Assembly: GCA_943736015.1 (NCBI GenBank)
Contig: OX031072.1
Coordinates: forward strand, 4,925,501 to 4,989,500
Direction: 5' to 3'
Length of the DNA: 64,000 bases
DNA from: Tridacna crocea
Taxonomy: Eukaryota > Mollusca > Bivalvia > Cardiida > Cardiidae
Positions 51,590-61,650 of the stretch are shown in pieces. How positions within the stretch are numbered: the first letter of the stretch is position 1; the number at the start of each line of letters is the position of its first letter. A program made the position numbers and the translations under genes. The notes beneath the pieces are model-generated. The model was not told where the DNA came from, searched no databases, and saw only the letters and a list, made by a program, of their open reading frames with translations.

Positions 51590-51690
51590 CGCAAAAAAGA
51601 AATGACCAAAGGCAAAAAGCTGCGACCTAGGCCAACCTGCGCTCCCTGTTACATTATTTTTCTTGACTTTAAGTGCTCAAAGTGCTCCTT
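51590..51690 (+). mobile_element. E element remnant
   Basis: GGCAAAAAGCTGCGACCTAG, GCCAACCTGCGCTCCCTG. Only the left arm phrase is recognisable. Confidence 0.4.
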
Positions 51691-51734
51691 TTCCCATGTT
51701 CGTAACATAGAGATAGACAAATGAGCCCAACTCT

Positions 51735-52165
51735 ACGAAAATGGGGTTTAATGCATCGTTTCAGGTCAGCCTGCGCAGGCTTTCCCGGGTCCCTATTCAC
51801 CAACCATTCTTCAGAATGTTCTTAGTCTTATTCTTCAGAATTTCATGGACAATGTGAAAGTAACAGAACTTCTGATTGGCTAAACCATTTGGTTTAGCCA
51901 ATCAGAAGTTTCGTTATTTCCACAGTCAGAAGAATTCTTGAAGAATAAAACAAAGAAAGTTCTTATGAATGGTTGGTGAATACGGACCCTGGATCAAAAC
52001 ATGTTTTGTTATTGGTCAATATTCTGCATGTCAAAGGACCTCTCTACCTCAGAATTCATTTCAGTTTTAGACAAAATGGATTTTCACGATCCAAGGATAT
52101 AATGATGACTTTTTGGTACGATGTATGGCGGAGATGCATTAAACACCCTTTTTCCCAGAGTAAGG
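51735..52165 (+). mobile_element. E element interrupted by an H element
   Basis: Left piece AATGGGGTTTAATGCATCGT, CAGGTCAGCCTGCGCAGGCT. Right piece from 51990: GGTCAATATTCTGCATGTCA, GACAAAATGGATTTTCACGA, GGAGATGCATTAAACACCC. Confidence 0.85.
51787..51989. mobile_element. H element, complete, nested in E
   Basis: GGGTCCCTATTCACCAACCA to TGGTTGGTGAATACGGACCC, 203 bp. Centre TGATTGGCTAAACCATTTGG / complement is exact. Confidence 0.93.
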
Positions 52166-52520
52166 CTCTAAGAAAGTTAAAAGTAAACCCACCTGTATTG
52201 GAACTCAAGCTTTGGACGTTTTGTAGAGGAGGTAACTGGCACTACTTATTTTCAAATCGAGTAAAAAGTAACTAAAAGATATGGCGACCTGGCAAATATT
52301 AATCTAGTTTAAATTTCATTTTTCCACCAGAGATTAACATAATTATGGACCGACCGTACAGTAACAGATTGTCATCTTCACAATAACTTAAATCCTTTTC
52401 ATCTATGGCACGATTTAAATTTAAATGTTCTAGTAATTTAACTTCCTCATTGTTTAAATTTGGCAGCTAAAGGACCTTTAAAGTTTTCATAATATAAATG
52501 AAGACTCAAGTAGTTTTTTT
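52166..52520. other. no recognisable feature
   Basis: Unique AT-rich sequence. Confidence 0.4.
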
Positions 52521-52521
52521 T

Positions 52522-52583
52522 TTGGACGGCTTAGATAAAGATCAGACTGCACAGAAAGTGCAGTCTGATATTGAATCTACCCA
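52522..52583. mobile_element. D hairpin remnant
   Basis: TTTGGACGGCTTAGATAAAG, ATCAGACTGCACAGAAAGTG, CAGTCTGATATTGAATCTAC. No terminal arms. Confidence 0.7.
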
Positions 52584-52906
52584 TTCCTCTAGGTGATACA
52601 TATCTCTAACAGTAGCTGACCTCTAAAGCAGTGAAAATTCACTATCAGAACCGGGTAAAAAGTGAGAATTTTCTTAAATTGGAAATGAAAGTATTAATTG
52701 CCGGATACAGCGTTGGCAGTCGTGACTATTAAAATGTCAGGAGATAATCAAAGTGTACATTTAAGCAATTTGTCTTTACGAACTAGATCAATTTTTATCG
52801 AATAGCTTTTTCTTCTGTTTTTTGTTCTATTAGCAGACGCCTGGCACTTTTATGTAGGTGTTACTTTTAGACAATTTGTAGGAAACTACGAGTGAAATAA
52901 ATGATT
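52584..52906. other. no recognisable feature
   Basis: Unique sequence. Confidence 0.4.
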
Positions 52907-53131
52907 TTACCGTTAAGGTGCTAAGCCCCTCTCACCGACCTTTTGCAGATAGTGTAGATAAAAGATCAGACTGAACAGTTCTGTGCAGTCTGATCTTTGA
53001 TCTACACTGTCCGATAAAGACTTATTCCCTCGCCCCCCCTCCCCCCCCCCCACGAAAAAAAAAACCTTTGAAAGAGTAAGACTAGGGGGTTTACTATCGT
53101 CTTCAATTCTTTCAGCAATATAAGGGTAAAT
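52907..53131 (+). mobile_element. D element, worn termini
   Basis: TTACCGTTAAGGTGCTAAGC, hairpin AAAGATCAGACTGAACAGTT / GTGCAGTCTGATCTTTGATC, a C-rich tract at 53034-53052, then TTTACTATCGTCTTCAATTC and TATAAGGGTAAA. Confidence 0.85.
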
Positions 53132-53333
53132 AATGGATGCTTCTGGTCATTTTCATCTTTTCTTCATACCAAAAAAAGGATATTTGACGGTATGGCCTTA
53201 AAAGATTACTAAATGTATTCAACGAGGCAAAACCTTCTGTGCCATTTATTAAGATATAGTACTAAACACTTTACACGATTGAGAATCTGCGCCGCTGGAC
53301 AAGAAATTCATTTCTGAAGTGTTTTAACTCATT

Positions 53334-53552
53334 ACCAAACGACAATATTCTAGGCTCGTCCAAATCGAAAGCATTTGCAGACAACAACATGAAAGTGACT
53401 GAAAATTTGAAATTTGTTTTGTGAAAAGTAGAAAACATTGCGGGAAAAGGAGAAAATGCTGGTTACCAGCATTTTCTCCTTTTCCCACAATGTTTTCTAA
53501 AGGCTTCTTCCTCAGGGGCGTCAAAAGTAGGGATTGTGTGGTAATGGGTTAT
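53334..53552 (+). mobile_element. A element
   Basis: TTAACTCATTACCAAACGAC to GGTAATGGGTTAT, 219 bp, complete palindrome. Right TTAA mutated to TTAT. Confidence 0.93.
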
Positions 53553-53581
53553 TTCTTCACAAATAATTCCAGGCCGACGAT

Positions 53582-53793
53582 TTAACTCTTATCCAGCTGA
53601 ATAAGAGAAATGATATCTCTAAGTCGATAGAATAAACCCAGAGGTTTCTATTTCAAAATTATTTTGAGGGTAGAAACATCTTCTTATCGGACAGCATAGA
53701 TCAAAGATCAGACTACACGTTCAGTGCAGTCTGATCTTGATCTACACTGTCCCCAAAAGGTAAGGGAATCCCGCTTAACGGCCTAAGAGTTAA
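53582..53793 (-). mobile_element. D element, complete
   Basis: TTAACTCTTATCCAGCTGAA to GGCCTAAGAGTTAA, 212 bp. Hairpin CGGACAGCATAGATCAAAGA with ACTACACG / GTGCAGTC mismatches. Confidence 0.93.
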
Positions 53794-54232
53794 CTGGATA
53801 TATTTTTGTTTTTCGTTTTCGTCGGTAAGCCATTAGTGCCTACTACATTTCCGGTTTTGAAGTGGTGCACTGTGGGAAGCCACGTGACGTTAAAAGACAA
53901 AGACTTCAAGTACGGTCACGTGACTCCGCTAGCAAATCAAGGAAATAGATCCCACGTACAATTTTCGTCTTGGGTGCCATTCTATTTCTAGATTTTTGCA
54001 TAATTTGTTGTCTGCATTTTTTAATGAATAAGCATGTTCGTCTAAAAAAAGATGCTTTAGGAAGGAAGTACTTTATATTGTTCGAGTTCGTTACCGAAAC
54101 AATAAGAGTTTTTCAAATTCCGAGAATTTTGTCTTTTACTTTCCTGTAATGGCTAATTTGCTTGTTTATATTGAACTTTTACGCCTTTTAAACAGCTAAG
54201 GCCATATCACAGTGGTCAGTGTCATTATCTCC
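53794..54232. other. no recognisable feature
   Basis: A plus-strand 61-residue reading (53806-53991) has no recognised motif. Confidence 0.35.
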
Positions 54233-54580
54233 CGCTAGATGGCATTCTATAAATACTCATCTATCTGATATGGGCATCCAGGGTACAGAACCGAACCACT
54301 TTCCTACGCGACAACCCTTACTTTGAATTTAAAACAAAAAAAAAGGTTTACCCAATAAAACGCTACCTCGTGCAATTCACTCAACTATGATCACCAGTTT
54401 AGAGAAATCTGTTGCTAAAGCAGGTCTCATTTCTGCTCAAACGTATTGATACGTAAAAGCTATTTTCAACATTGCTACTTTATAGAGCGTAATATTACAC
54501 TCAGCCCGCCATCGGGGCTAGTAGTGATGCGTCATATAAGACAGTCGAATCTTCGAAGAATATGACATGCGCAGACAACG
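54233..54580 (+). mobile_element. K element with 9-10 bp duplication
   Basis: CATTATCTCCCGCTAGATGG to ATGCGCAGACAACG, 348 bp. Flanks TGGTCAGTGT and TGGTCAGTGC. Confidence 0.92.
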
Positions 54581-54589
54581 TGGTCAGTG

Positions 54590-54788
54590 CGCCTATGCAT
54601 GTGTTCCCTGGCTTTCTCACACCAGTTCTGACACAACTTTCTTTCCAAGCCACTGGCTACTTTTCTCACATGCATTAGAGGTGAGAGGCTAAAGTTCGTC
54701 GGGGAGAAAAACTTGCTTCAGTCGGGTATCGAACCAGCAACATTTAGGGTACGAGTCAAGTACTGTAACCACTGGGCTACCCAACAAG
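54590..54788 (-). mobile_element. tRNA-derived SINE, minus strand
   Basis: Reverse complement B box GGTATCGAACC (54724-54734) and head ACCACTGGGCTACCCAACAA. Body phrase TTCCAAGCCACTGGCTAC recurs at 62917. Confidence 0.65.
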
Positions 54789-54794
54789 GCTGCA

Positions 54795-54880
54795 ATGAAC
54801 AGAATTTTAAGGCATAGAATGAAAGAAGAGGAGATACTTGTAACCATTAGTTACTCCTTTTCATTCGGAATGTTTCCATA
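54795..54880. mobile_element. A element core remnant
   Basis: GAGGAGATACTTGTAACCAT TAGTTACTCCTTTTCATTCG still forms a hairpin with the A spacing. Confidence 0.4.
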
Positions 54881-55029
54881 TCACGGAAATTATGTGATCT
54901 ATAACTGACAAAAATGGCTGCCATTTCGAACTTTTTTAGATTGCGAAGCAAGGTACCAAGCAATCCGTCACATAATGGTGGAACCAAAGAATTCACTTTG
55001 TCTAACAACCAATAAAACTTTGGGGTAGA

Positions 55030-55166
55030 ACGGGGCTGTGAAAAGCAGGAAATTTACCGCATTGGCAAAAAGTTTCGACACAGGTCAGCCTGCGCGAACT
55101 GCGCAGGCTGACCTGAGTCGAAACTTTTTGCAAATACGGTAAACTCCCTTTTCACATGGGTCTGCC
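55030..55166. mobile_element. short E-like palindrome
   Basis: The whole unit is an inverted repeat: TGTGAAAAGCAGGAAATTTA / GTAAACTCCCTTTTCACA outside, AAAAAGTTTCGACACAGGTC / complement inside. It lacks the E 3' half, so it may be a fold-back derivative. Confidence 0.8.
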
Positions 55167-55439
55167 ATATTTAACATGTAACAAAATTCTTCCCCTTTAT
55201 AGATCTATATAGTTTGTAAAAATGGAGTACTGTTTACTTGAAATTAGTCTGCACTGTAGGAGTCAACAGACAATTTTGTCATCGGAAATTAAAGTTCGAC
55301 CGCAGAAAACTACAGAATCGTTTCCCAATTTAAGGTTTCTAGTTTATATTTAAAACAAAATCCTGTCCAAAAGTAGACCATTATTTTATTACACATGTAA
55401 ACATGTGCATTTACATCTCGTATGTACCTCAATGGTTCT

Positions 55440-55524
55440 TTTCCAAGAACAACAGAGTTTTGGACACAGTTTTGAGGAAAAAGGAGAAAATGCTGTTTAA
55501 TTATCATTATTATTATTGTTATTG

Positions 55525-55557
<33 letters not shown>

Positions 55558-55710
55558 TCTTTTTATTCATTTTCTTTTTATTACACGTATTATCATTTAA
55601 AAAGAAAAGAAAAAGAAAACTGAGTGAACTATATGAGATGCATGTTATATGTGGTCTCCAAAGGCTTTCAGTTTGGACAAGACTAAAATAGACTTTTTCG
55701 TATAATGAAG
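55440..55710 (-). mobile_element. A element whose core is interrupted by a TTA microsatellite
   Basis: GTTTTGAGGAAAAAGGAGAA AATGCTG ends at 55496; AAAGGCTTTCAGTTTGGACA AGACTAAAAT resumes at about 55660. Between them lie TTATTATTATTG-type repeats (55498-55562) and AT-rich filler. Confidence 0.72.
55498..55562. repeat. (TTA)n microsatellite
   Basis: About 20 imperfect TTA units with some TTG. Ile-rich readings across it are artefacts. Confidence 0.95.
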
Positions 55711-55754
55711 GAGTATTCAAATAATAGAATAGACATGCACCGTCGTGCGTTATT

Positions 55755-55803
55755 GCAGGCTGATCATAATCTACACTGTTCACAAATGTCGTGGCTAAGC
55801 CGA
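55755..55803. mobile_element. D element fragment
   Basis: GCAGGCTGATCATAATCTAC, ACTGTTCACAAATGTCG, GGCTAAGC resemble the right half of inverted D. Confidence 0.45.
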
Positions 55804-55809
55804 TCACGT

Positions 55810-56084
55810 TTTACCAGTCTTTTGAATGTTTTTTTGGACCTCAGCAAAAGAATTCAATCATTTCAGGATCAATAAGAACAACTTATCAACACAGACTTCG
55901 GGGAACTAATCTGGGAAATTGTTTTGTTCGCCCCACGTAAATTGGATTTCAGTTGTACTGAACGTATTAGATTATTTTGTGTTTGATTTCGTCGGTTTGA
56001 TTGAGTTTAAAATAAGGCTTTCAGCAGGATTTCAGTTTTGTCACGCTGACAGCTCCATGATACATGTCTTTACTGACCTGGGCT
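55810..56084. other. possible SINE tail remnant only
   Basis: GCAGGATTTCAGTTTTGTCACG near 56031 resembles the inverted SINE tail (CAGTATTTCAGTCATATCACG at 63618). Confidence 0.35.
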
Positions 56085-56185
56085 ATGTTTTGTGAAAATA
56101 GGGTTTGATGAATCTGCAACAAGTATCGATTCACGTCAGCCTGCGCTGTCCGCGCAGGCTGACCTGAATCGGTACCTTTTGCTTA

Positions 56186-56513
56186 CATTATCTCCCACTA
56201 GATGGCATTCTACAAATACTGATCTTTAGTCATATGGGCATTCTGGGTACATAAGCGGACTAATTTCTCGAAACGGCAACCGTTACTTTAGATTTCAAAA
56301 TAAACTTTTACTTAGTAAAACGCTACCTGGTGCAATTTATTCAGTTATGATCAGCTAGCGGGTAACCTATGCACCGGCCATTTATTAAAACAGTCCCTAC
56401 AGGCCTGGGTTTAGCTTCGGTGTAAGCCCTACTTTTCCCAAGTATCGGGGAATGGGTGATACGTCATATAACACAGGTTGAATCTTTGAAGAATGTGACA
56501 TGCGCAGACAATG
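56186..56513 (+). mobile_element. K element, exact 9-bp duplication
   Basis: CATTATCTCCCACTAGATGG to ATGCGCAGACAATG, 328 bp. TTTTGCTTA at 56177-56185 and 56514-56522. Confidence 0.95.
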
Positions 56514-56603
56514 TTTTGCTTATGGTAAATTTTCTGAATGTCAAATAAGCAATGTACTTCATTTATTTAGTCGATTATTATACAAAATAGATTTTATGGA
56601 TTC

Positions 56604-56937
56604 ACATTATCTCCCGCTAGATGGCATCATACAAATATACATGTCTATCTAATTTTGGCATTCTAGGTAAAGAACTATAGGCTACTTTTCTACGCGACAA
56701 CCCTTACTTTGAATTTCAAATTAAAGTAACGTTTACAGACCTGGTGCGATTCATTCAGCTATGATCAGAGGTTTAGAAAAATCCGGAGCTAAAACAGGCC
56801 TGATTTCTCCTCAAACGTATTAATAAAAGCCATTTTCTCACTACTTTATAACGTTACAATCCCCCCAAGTTTGGGGAGAGCGATGCGTCATATCAGACAG
56901 GTCGATTCTTCGAAGAATATGACATGCGCAGACAACG
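56604..56937 (+). mobile_element. K element, second in the same E
   Basis: CATTATCTCCCGCTAGATGG to ATGCGCAGACAACG, 334 bp. Flanks TATGGATTCA and TATGGACTAA are a diverged duplication. Confidence 0.93.
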
Positions 56938-57169
56938 TATGGACTAATAATTACATGTATGTGACTTACATGGTATCGTGCATTGCGAAGACGCATCTAA
57001 ACTCACTTTTGCAAGGGTATGGCTTTTATTAACTTCACCCCGAGAAAATGAGCCCGCTCTGGACAGGAGTCTGTTAAGTTAAATTACATTTTCAGAATGT
57101 ATGCCTTCTCTGGAAAGTCAGTATACTGTATATTTGCTTTCTGAATAGAAGTGGTCGCTGAGACACGGT

Positions 57170-57381
57170 TTAACTCTTATTCTGCTTTAAAACTAAAATA
57201 AAATTTTCAGTTTGATACTAATAACCTAATTATTGTTGCTTCAAAGTTCTGTTTTGGGGAATTATATCTCCTTATCGGACATTGTAGATCAAAGATCAGA
57301 CTGCACGTTCTGTGCAGTCTGATCTTGATCTACAGTGTCCGCAAAAGGTCAGCGAGTCGAGCTTAGCATCCAAGCGGTTAA
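57170..57381 (-). mobile_element. D element, complete
   Basis: TTAACTCTTATTCTGCTTTA to CATCCAAGCGGTTAA, 212 bp. Hairpin GATCAAAGATCAGACTGCAC / complement. Confidence 0.95.
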
Positions 57382-57455
57382 CTGTACTCTTAATGTACGA
57401 CTATTGTATCCCCTTTGATGCTTGACAACAAAGATACTTCCATTGTGTGTTACAA

Positions 57456-57685
57456 TTATCTCTTTATCACACAGTCCAGAATTTAAACGATTCTGAAATG
57501 GACAGCTTTTTGAAATCATTGTGGGGAAAAAGGAGAAAATGTTGGTAATCAGCATTTTCTACTTTTCCCACAATGTTTTCTACCATATCACAGACATATT
57601 CCACTCTTTCGATGGCATTTATTTTCTCGTCTGCAAATGCTTTCAGTTTGGACCAGTTTACATTTTTTTTTCGTTTGGTAGAGCG
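57456..57685 (-). mobile_element. A element, TTAA mutated
   Basis: TTATCTCTTTATCACACAGT start; right end GTTTGGTAGAGCG without TTAA. Core GGAGAAAATGTTGGTAATCA. Confidence 0.85.
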
Positions 57686-57871
57686 TCTGTGGAAATAGAA
57701 TTTGTGTTAATTGACTTTTAATTTACTATCAATTAGTAACACGGATTCTCTCACGTACTTCTTCTTTTACAAAGCACGTTTGACGTGTATTTTTCGTCTC
57801 TGAGATTCCCCAAAGGGATACAGCGTACTGTTTTCAAGTACAAAGTCTATGTGAAGGTGATATCAATTCAA

Positions 57872-58105
57872 TTAATCCTTTCCCACATAATCCCAGACTT
57901 TTAACACCCCTGTGAAGGAAGCCTATTTTTGAAAATATTGTGGGAAAAGGAGAAAATGCTGGTAACCAGCATTTTCTCCTTTTCCCACAATGTTTTACTT
58001 TCCTTCCTGAAACAAATTTCAATTTTGTAGTCGCATTTATTTTGTTGTCTGTAAATGCTTTCAATTTGGACCAGTCTAAAATTTTGTTCTTTGGTAAAGA
58101 GTTAA
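57872..58105 (-). mobile_element. A element
   Basis: TTAATCCTTTCCCACATAAT to GGTAAAGAGTTAA, 234 bp. Perfect palindrome core. Confidence 0.93.
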
Positions 58106-58121
58106 ACAGTAAACACCATTC

Positions 58122-58349
58122 TTAACTTTTTCCCAAATGATCGAAACAATTTTAGCCTTGTCCAAAATTGCATTTGCAGAGGATATACTCAATTGGGCTG
58201 AAAACCTAGATTTGTCTTTTTTATGTCGAAAACCTCGTGGGAAAAAGAGAAAATGCTTGTTACCAGCATTTTCTCCTTTTTACACAACGTTTTCAAATGT
58301 TTCTTTCCATTGGTTCAGTAAAACTCGAAATTGTGTGGTTAAAGAATAA
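58122..58349 (+). mobile_element. A element, 16 bp from the previous
   Basis: TTAACTTTTTCCCAAATGAT to GTGTGGTTAAAGAATAA. Core GAGAAAATGCTTGTTACCAG. Right TTAA drifted. Confidence 0.85.
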
Positions 58350-58351
58350 GT

Positions 58352-58431
58352 CGGTCAGACTACTCCTAGTCTCGTATTAGCTTTAAAACAAGGAGTCACT
58401 GGTTCGATTCCCCTTTGACGAACCCGTTATC
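58352..58431 (+). mobile_element. tRNA-like fragment
   Basis: GGTTCGATTCCCC matches a B box. The A-box half is not convincing. Confidence 0.3.
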
Positions 58432-58594
58432 AAATTCCGTTTTTATGTAATTTTCTGCTTTGCACAAGTCTACTATAGCACGAAATGTAATGTAGTCGGA
58501 AAGTGGCGTCTCGGATTACCCTGCGCAGTCTGTGCATACTGATCCGAGACGACATTTTACGCTAATGTCTGAATGCCCCTTTTCGCATGTTGGG
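58432..58594. mobile_element. G element, 5' half missing
   Basis: TTTTATGTAATTTTCTGCTT, CACAAGTCTACTATAGCACG, hairpin GGCGTCTCGGATTACCCTGC / complement, end CCCCTTTTCGCATGTTG. Confidence 0.8.
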
Positions 58595-59420
58595 AGGTTG
58601 CAAGTCAAATGAACAAAAAGGGTCGAAACAACGTCCACCGACCTGGTACAAGTTGAAAACATAGGAATTTCTATCTATGAAAAACTTACAGTAAGTCTGT
58701 CGTTCTGTCTTTGACTTTTCTTCTGTCCGCAATATTTCTGTTCGTAAATCCGCTCAGAAAGCATTTATATCCATTTTGCATAAAAATTAAATGGCCTTTC
58801 TGTTGTAATGGTACCCAGTTTGCTCCCTACTCTGTACAGTCAACGGGACTCGTTATGTATGGGTATCGCTCGTACGTTGGGAAATAAAAGCTTGTTAAAA
58901 AAATGTGATGAACGTAGACGTTAAATCACCTGATCACCAGAGCTTTCATCTTCTGTAGTCTTTTTGTAACGAATTTTGAATCTGATACAATGTTCATCTG
59001 ACACACGACTCACAAATAGGCACAAAACACACTAAGAAACAGAAATATATGTGGTAAACTGAACTGTTTAACCAGATTTGTCAAGAATCCTTTAGGAACG
59101 GCATTAAAGACAAAACAGAAATACTTAAAAAGTTTTAATCAAACTTGTCTAAGTTAAAAAAGTTTTAAATGTGTGACGACATCAATGTCTGTTACGATTA
59201 CAGTTTGGAGCGGCGATATTGTATTTTATTTCGGCTCTCACTGATTTGTTATAGCAAGTAGGTCCTTGTAGAACCAATATTGGAAACTAGTGATTCCATC
59301 TGACATCGAGGCGCTTGTCACATTGTCCGTGCTGTAAGGGGGAATCAACGTGTCGCCTTTAAGTTGAAACGTGCAGTAGACTCGTGATTGTTCGAATAAT
59401 TGGTAATTTGAATATGTAGA
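58595..59420. other. 0.8 kb without a recognised element
   Basis: Unique-looking sequence. Confidence 0.4.
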
Positions 59421-59423
59421 TAA

Positions 59424-59620
59424 ATGTGACCCGGGACCTTCTTGGAACTGCGAAAATTATCAACCCTTCATAAAACAAATTTCTAGTTTTACGTTTATTT
59501 TGTCGTCTGCAAAAGCTTTCAATTTGGATCAGTATAAAATTTTGTCATTCGCTAAAGGGATAGATACAAGATCTGACGGAACGTTCCTTGCAGTCTCATT
59601 CTCACCTACGCCATCCACAA
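59424..59620. mobile_element. junction of F, A and D fragments
   Basis: F end GTGACCCGGGACCTTCTTGG (59424-59455), A right arm TATTTTGTCGTCTGCAAAAG to TCATTCGCTAAAGGG (59461-59560), then a worn D core (GGAACGTTCCTTGCAGTCTC). None is complete. Confidence 0.6.
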
Positions 59621-59689
59621 AAAGCATGTCACACGCCATTGGCAGATAACTCGTTTAAGAAAAGATTGTTTTGATTGTTTATTAAAAGG

Positions 59690-60405
59690 GGTCCGTGAAG
59701 TTGGCTCAACGCTCAGTAATCGACATTCAGCTCAACACCAGCCTTGTGAGCCAGCTCGACATTCCAGCTCAACGGCCAGCTCAACAGCAAAAATACATAT
59801 ATAAGTCAAAATCAAAGTCCGTTGTACCAGCTTGACATTCCAGCTCAACAATAAACATACTTATACTTATGTTTCGATCAATGTATGTTGAGCCAGCTCG
59901 ACAGCAAATATACATATTTATGTTAAAATCAAAGTCCGGTGAGCCAGCTCGACATCCCAGCTCAACCACCAGCTCAACAGTAAAAATACATATATATGTC
60001 AAAATCAAAGTCCGTTAAGCCAGCTCGACATTCCAGCTCAACGGCCAGCTCAACAGCAAAAATAATAGATCCATTTCCGTTGAGCCAGCTCGACATTCCA
60101 GCCCAAAGGCTAGTTCAACAGTAAAAATACTTAAACATATGTATCGATCAATGTCTGCTGTGCCAGCTAGGCATTCCAGTTCAACCACATGCTCAATAGT
60201 AAAAATACTTATACATATGTTTCGATCAATGTCCGTTCAGCCAGCTCGACATTCCAGCTCAACGGCCAGCTCAACAGTAAAAATACTTATACACATGTTT
60301 CGATCAATGTCAGTGGAGCCAGCTCGCTGGAATGTCGAGCTGGCTTAACAAGGCTGGTGTTGAGTTAAATGTCGATTACTTAGCTTTGAGTCAACTTCAC
60401 GGACC
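59690..60405. mobile_element. fold-back element with internal minisatellite
   Basis: Terminal inverted arms of about 79-80 bp (59690-59768 and 60326-60405), beginning GGTCCGTGAAGTTG, differ at roughly seven positions. The interior holds about eight units of AGCCAGCTCGACATTCCAGC plus CAGCTCAACAGTAAAAATAC, with two spacer types (TCAAAATCAAAGTCCGT and TTTCGATCAATGTC). The same AGCCAGCTCGACATTCCAGC is the inner edge of both arms, so the array may have grown from arm sequence. No target duplication is obvious. Confidence 0.92.
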
Positions 60406-60592
60406 CTGTCAAAGATCAGTTTTACGATTCCGAACTGGAACTTCATTTAGAATGTCCCCTTTACAATAGAATAAGATCGCTTCCACAAACCAGAAAACTC
60501 CAATACGCTATACTCTTACTCTCGACAATTTTTCTACTTTTAATGGTTTATGACATTTTTGACATTTTTTTTTTATGATAAAGGCACTATGA

Positions 60593-60826
60593 TTAACTCT
60601 TTAACATTTACCAAACGACATAAGTTTGGTTGAGACGAAATTGTAGAGAGAAAAATTGCAGAAAAAAAAAAGCTCAAATAATAGGTTCTGTCTTATAACG
60701 GGTTGAAAACACGTGGGAAAAGGAGAAAATGCTGAATATCAGCATTTTCTCCTTTTCCCTCAATCTTTTAAGAAAGTTTTGCTCTTCAGGGTCGTTAAAA
60801 TTTGGCGTTGTGTGGTAAAGGGTTAA
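60593..60826 (+). mobile_element. A element
   Basis: TTAACTCTTTAACATTTACC to GGTAAAGGGTTAA. Core GGAGAAAATGCTGAATATCA: the loop is GAATATC instead of GGTTACC, still palindromic. Confidence 0.88.
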
Positions 60827-60981
60827 TGTACTCGGCAATGAAAACCGAAAATAACTCGCGCGTGACGTTACACAGCGATGGGTTTTCCTGCACGTGCAGC
60901 TTGCTTACGGTTTTGATCAACACCGCTTTTCTGAATTTATGAAGTGCACCGTACAATTGTTTAAAAAATGTTGCTTTAAAT

Positions 60982-61373
60982 ATGTTTCCGTTACTGTCAC
61001 TCTATTGGACATTTAAACACTCTGCGATCGGTATGCTGCACGCTGGGTTATCATCAAAGATCGTAGCCGTTGCACTGAGCTGTCATCAAACGACGATTGC
61101 TCGACTTCATCAGAAGTTTCAACAGGCTAGGATTGTCGAAGATCAATCTTGGAAAGAGCCACCAAGGATTAAAACTAATGCTGAGAATCGGTAAGTTTCT
61201 CCTGTAAGTTTTTTTCCCTAAAGTAATGAATGGTGTTTTCAAGCTCGAAGGTGATTGTTTTCCAGCTCGACAGTGATATTCGGTGTTATTCTTGTGTAGG
61301 CAAATCAGGCCTGTTCACCTCGACTACGAGAGGGATTTCCATTTATCACTGCAACTGCTCAGGTCAGTGTGTC
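60982..61373 (+). pseudogene. Tc1-like transposase N-terminal fossil with a possible intron
   Basis: The plus-strand reading from 60982 has GMLHAGLSSKIVAVAL, QTTIARLHQKFQQ, VEDQ and PPRIKT, which follow the N-terminal helix-turn-helix of Tc1/mariner-type transposases (GMxxAGxSxxxVA, TISRLxxRFxxTG, DRPRSGRPR in my memory of the family). The reading stops at TAA 61192 inside a CGGTAAGT motif. If 61191-61299 (GT..AG, 109 bp) is removed as an intron, the frame resumes as RQIRPVHL and ERDFH, matching the conserved DRxIRLxHLRxRF region. It is cut by a SINE at about 61374. The DDE/D catalytic domain is absent. Confidence 0.7.
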
Positions 61374-61650
61374 GAGCCCCGACAGTTCAGTCGGTAGCGG
61401 GCAAAATTTAAGAACAGATGGCCGTAGGTTCGATTCCTTGCTCGGCCAATTTCTCCCCGAGGATTTATTACAATGATTGTGATAGGATTCATTCCCATTG
61501 TTGAGTTACTGATGCTGACAGGTGGGTGGGGAATCTGTAATGGAGTGGGCGTCCCTCGACCTGTCGGCCAGATGGATGCAGATGGATCACCAATCCCCGT
61601 AAGTAGGACTTGTACCGAAAATATGAGCCTTTTACCCAAACATTCATGTA
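61374..61650 (+). mobile_element. tRNA-derived SINE
   Basis: GAGCCCCGACAGTTCAGTCG head with B box GGTTCGATTCC (61428-61438), then TTTCTCCCCGAGGATTTATT. The tail is not clear. Inserted into or beside the Tc1 fossil. Confidence 0.72.

Larger units (their letters stand above)
56085..57025 (+). mobile_element. E element carrying two K insertions
   Basis: E pieces: 56085-56185 (TTTGATGAATCTGCAACAAG and strong hairpin TCACGTCAGCCTGCGCTGTC), 56514-56603 (GTAAATTTTCTGAATGTCAA, CAAAATAGATTTTATGGATT) and 56938-57025 (GTGACTTACATGGTATCGTG). Removing both K elements gives E order. Confidence 0.9.

Noticed and set aside
51973..52275. 100-residue plus-strand reading
   Set aside because: Most of it is the 3' half of an E element; no recognisable domain.
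55310..55807. 165-residue minus-strand reading
   Set aside because: Crosses a D fragment, an A fragment and the TTA microsatellite; the Ile-rich run is the microsatellite.
59781..60348. Cys/Ala/Arg repeat peptides
   Set aside because: Translations of the internal minisatellite of the fold-back element.
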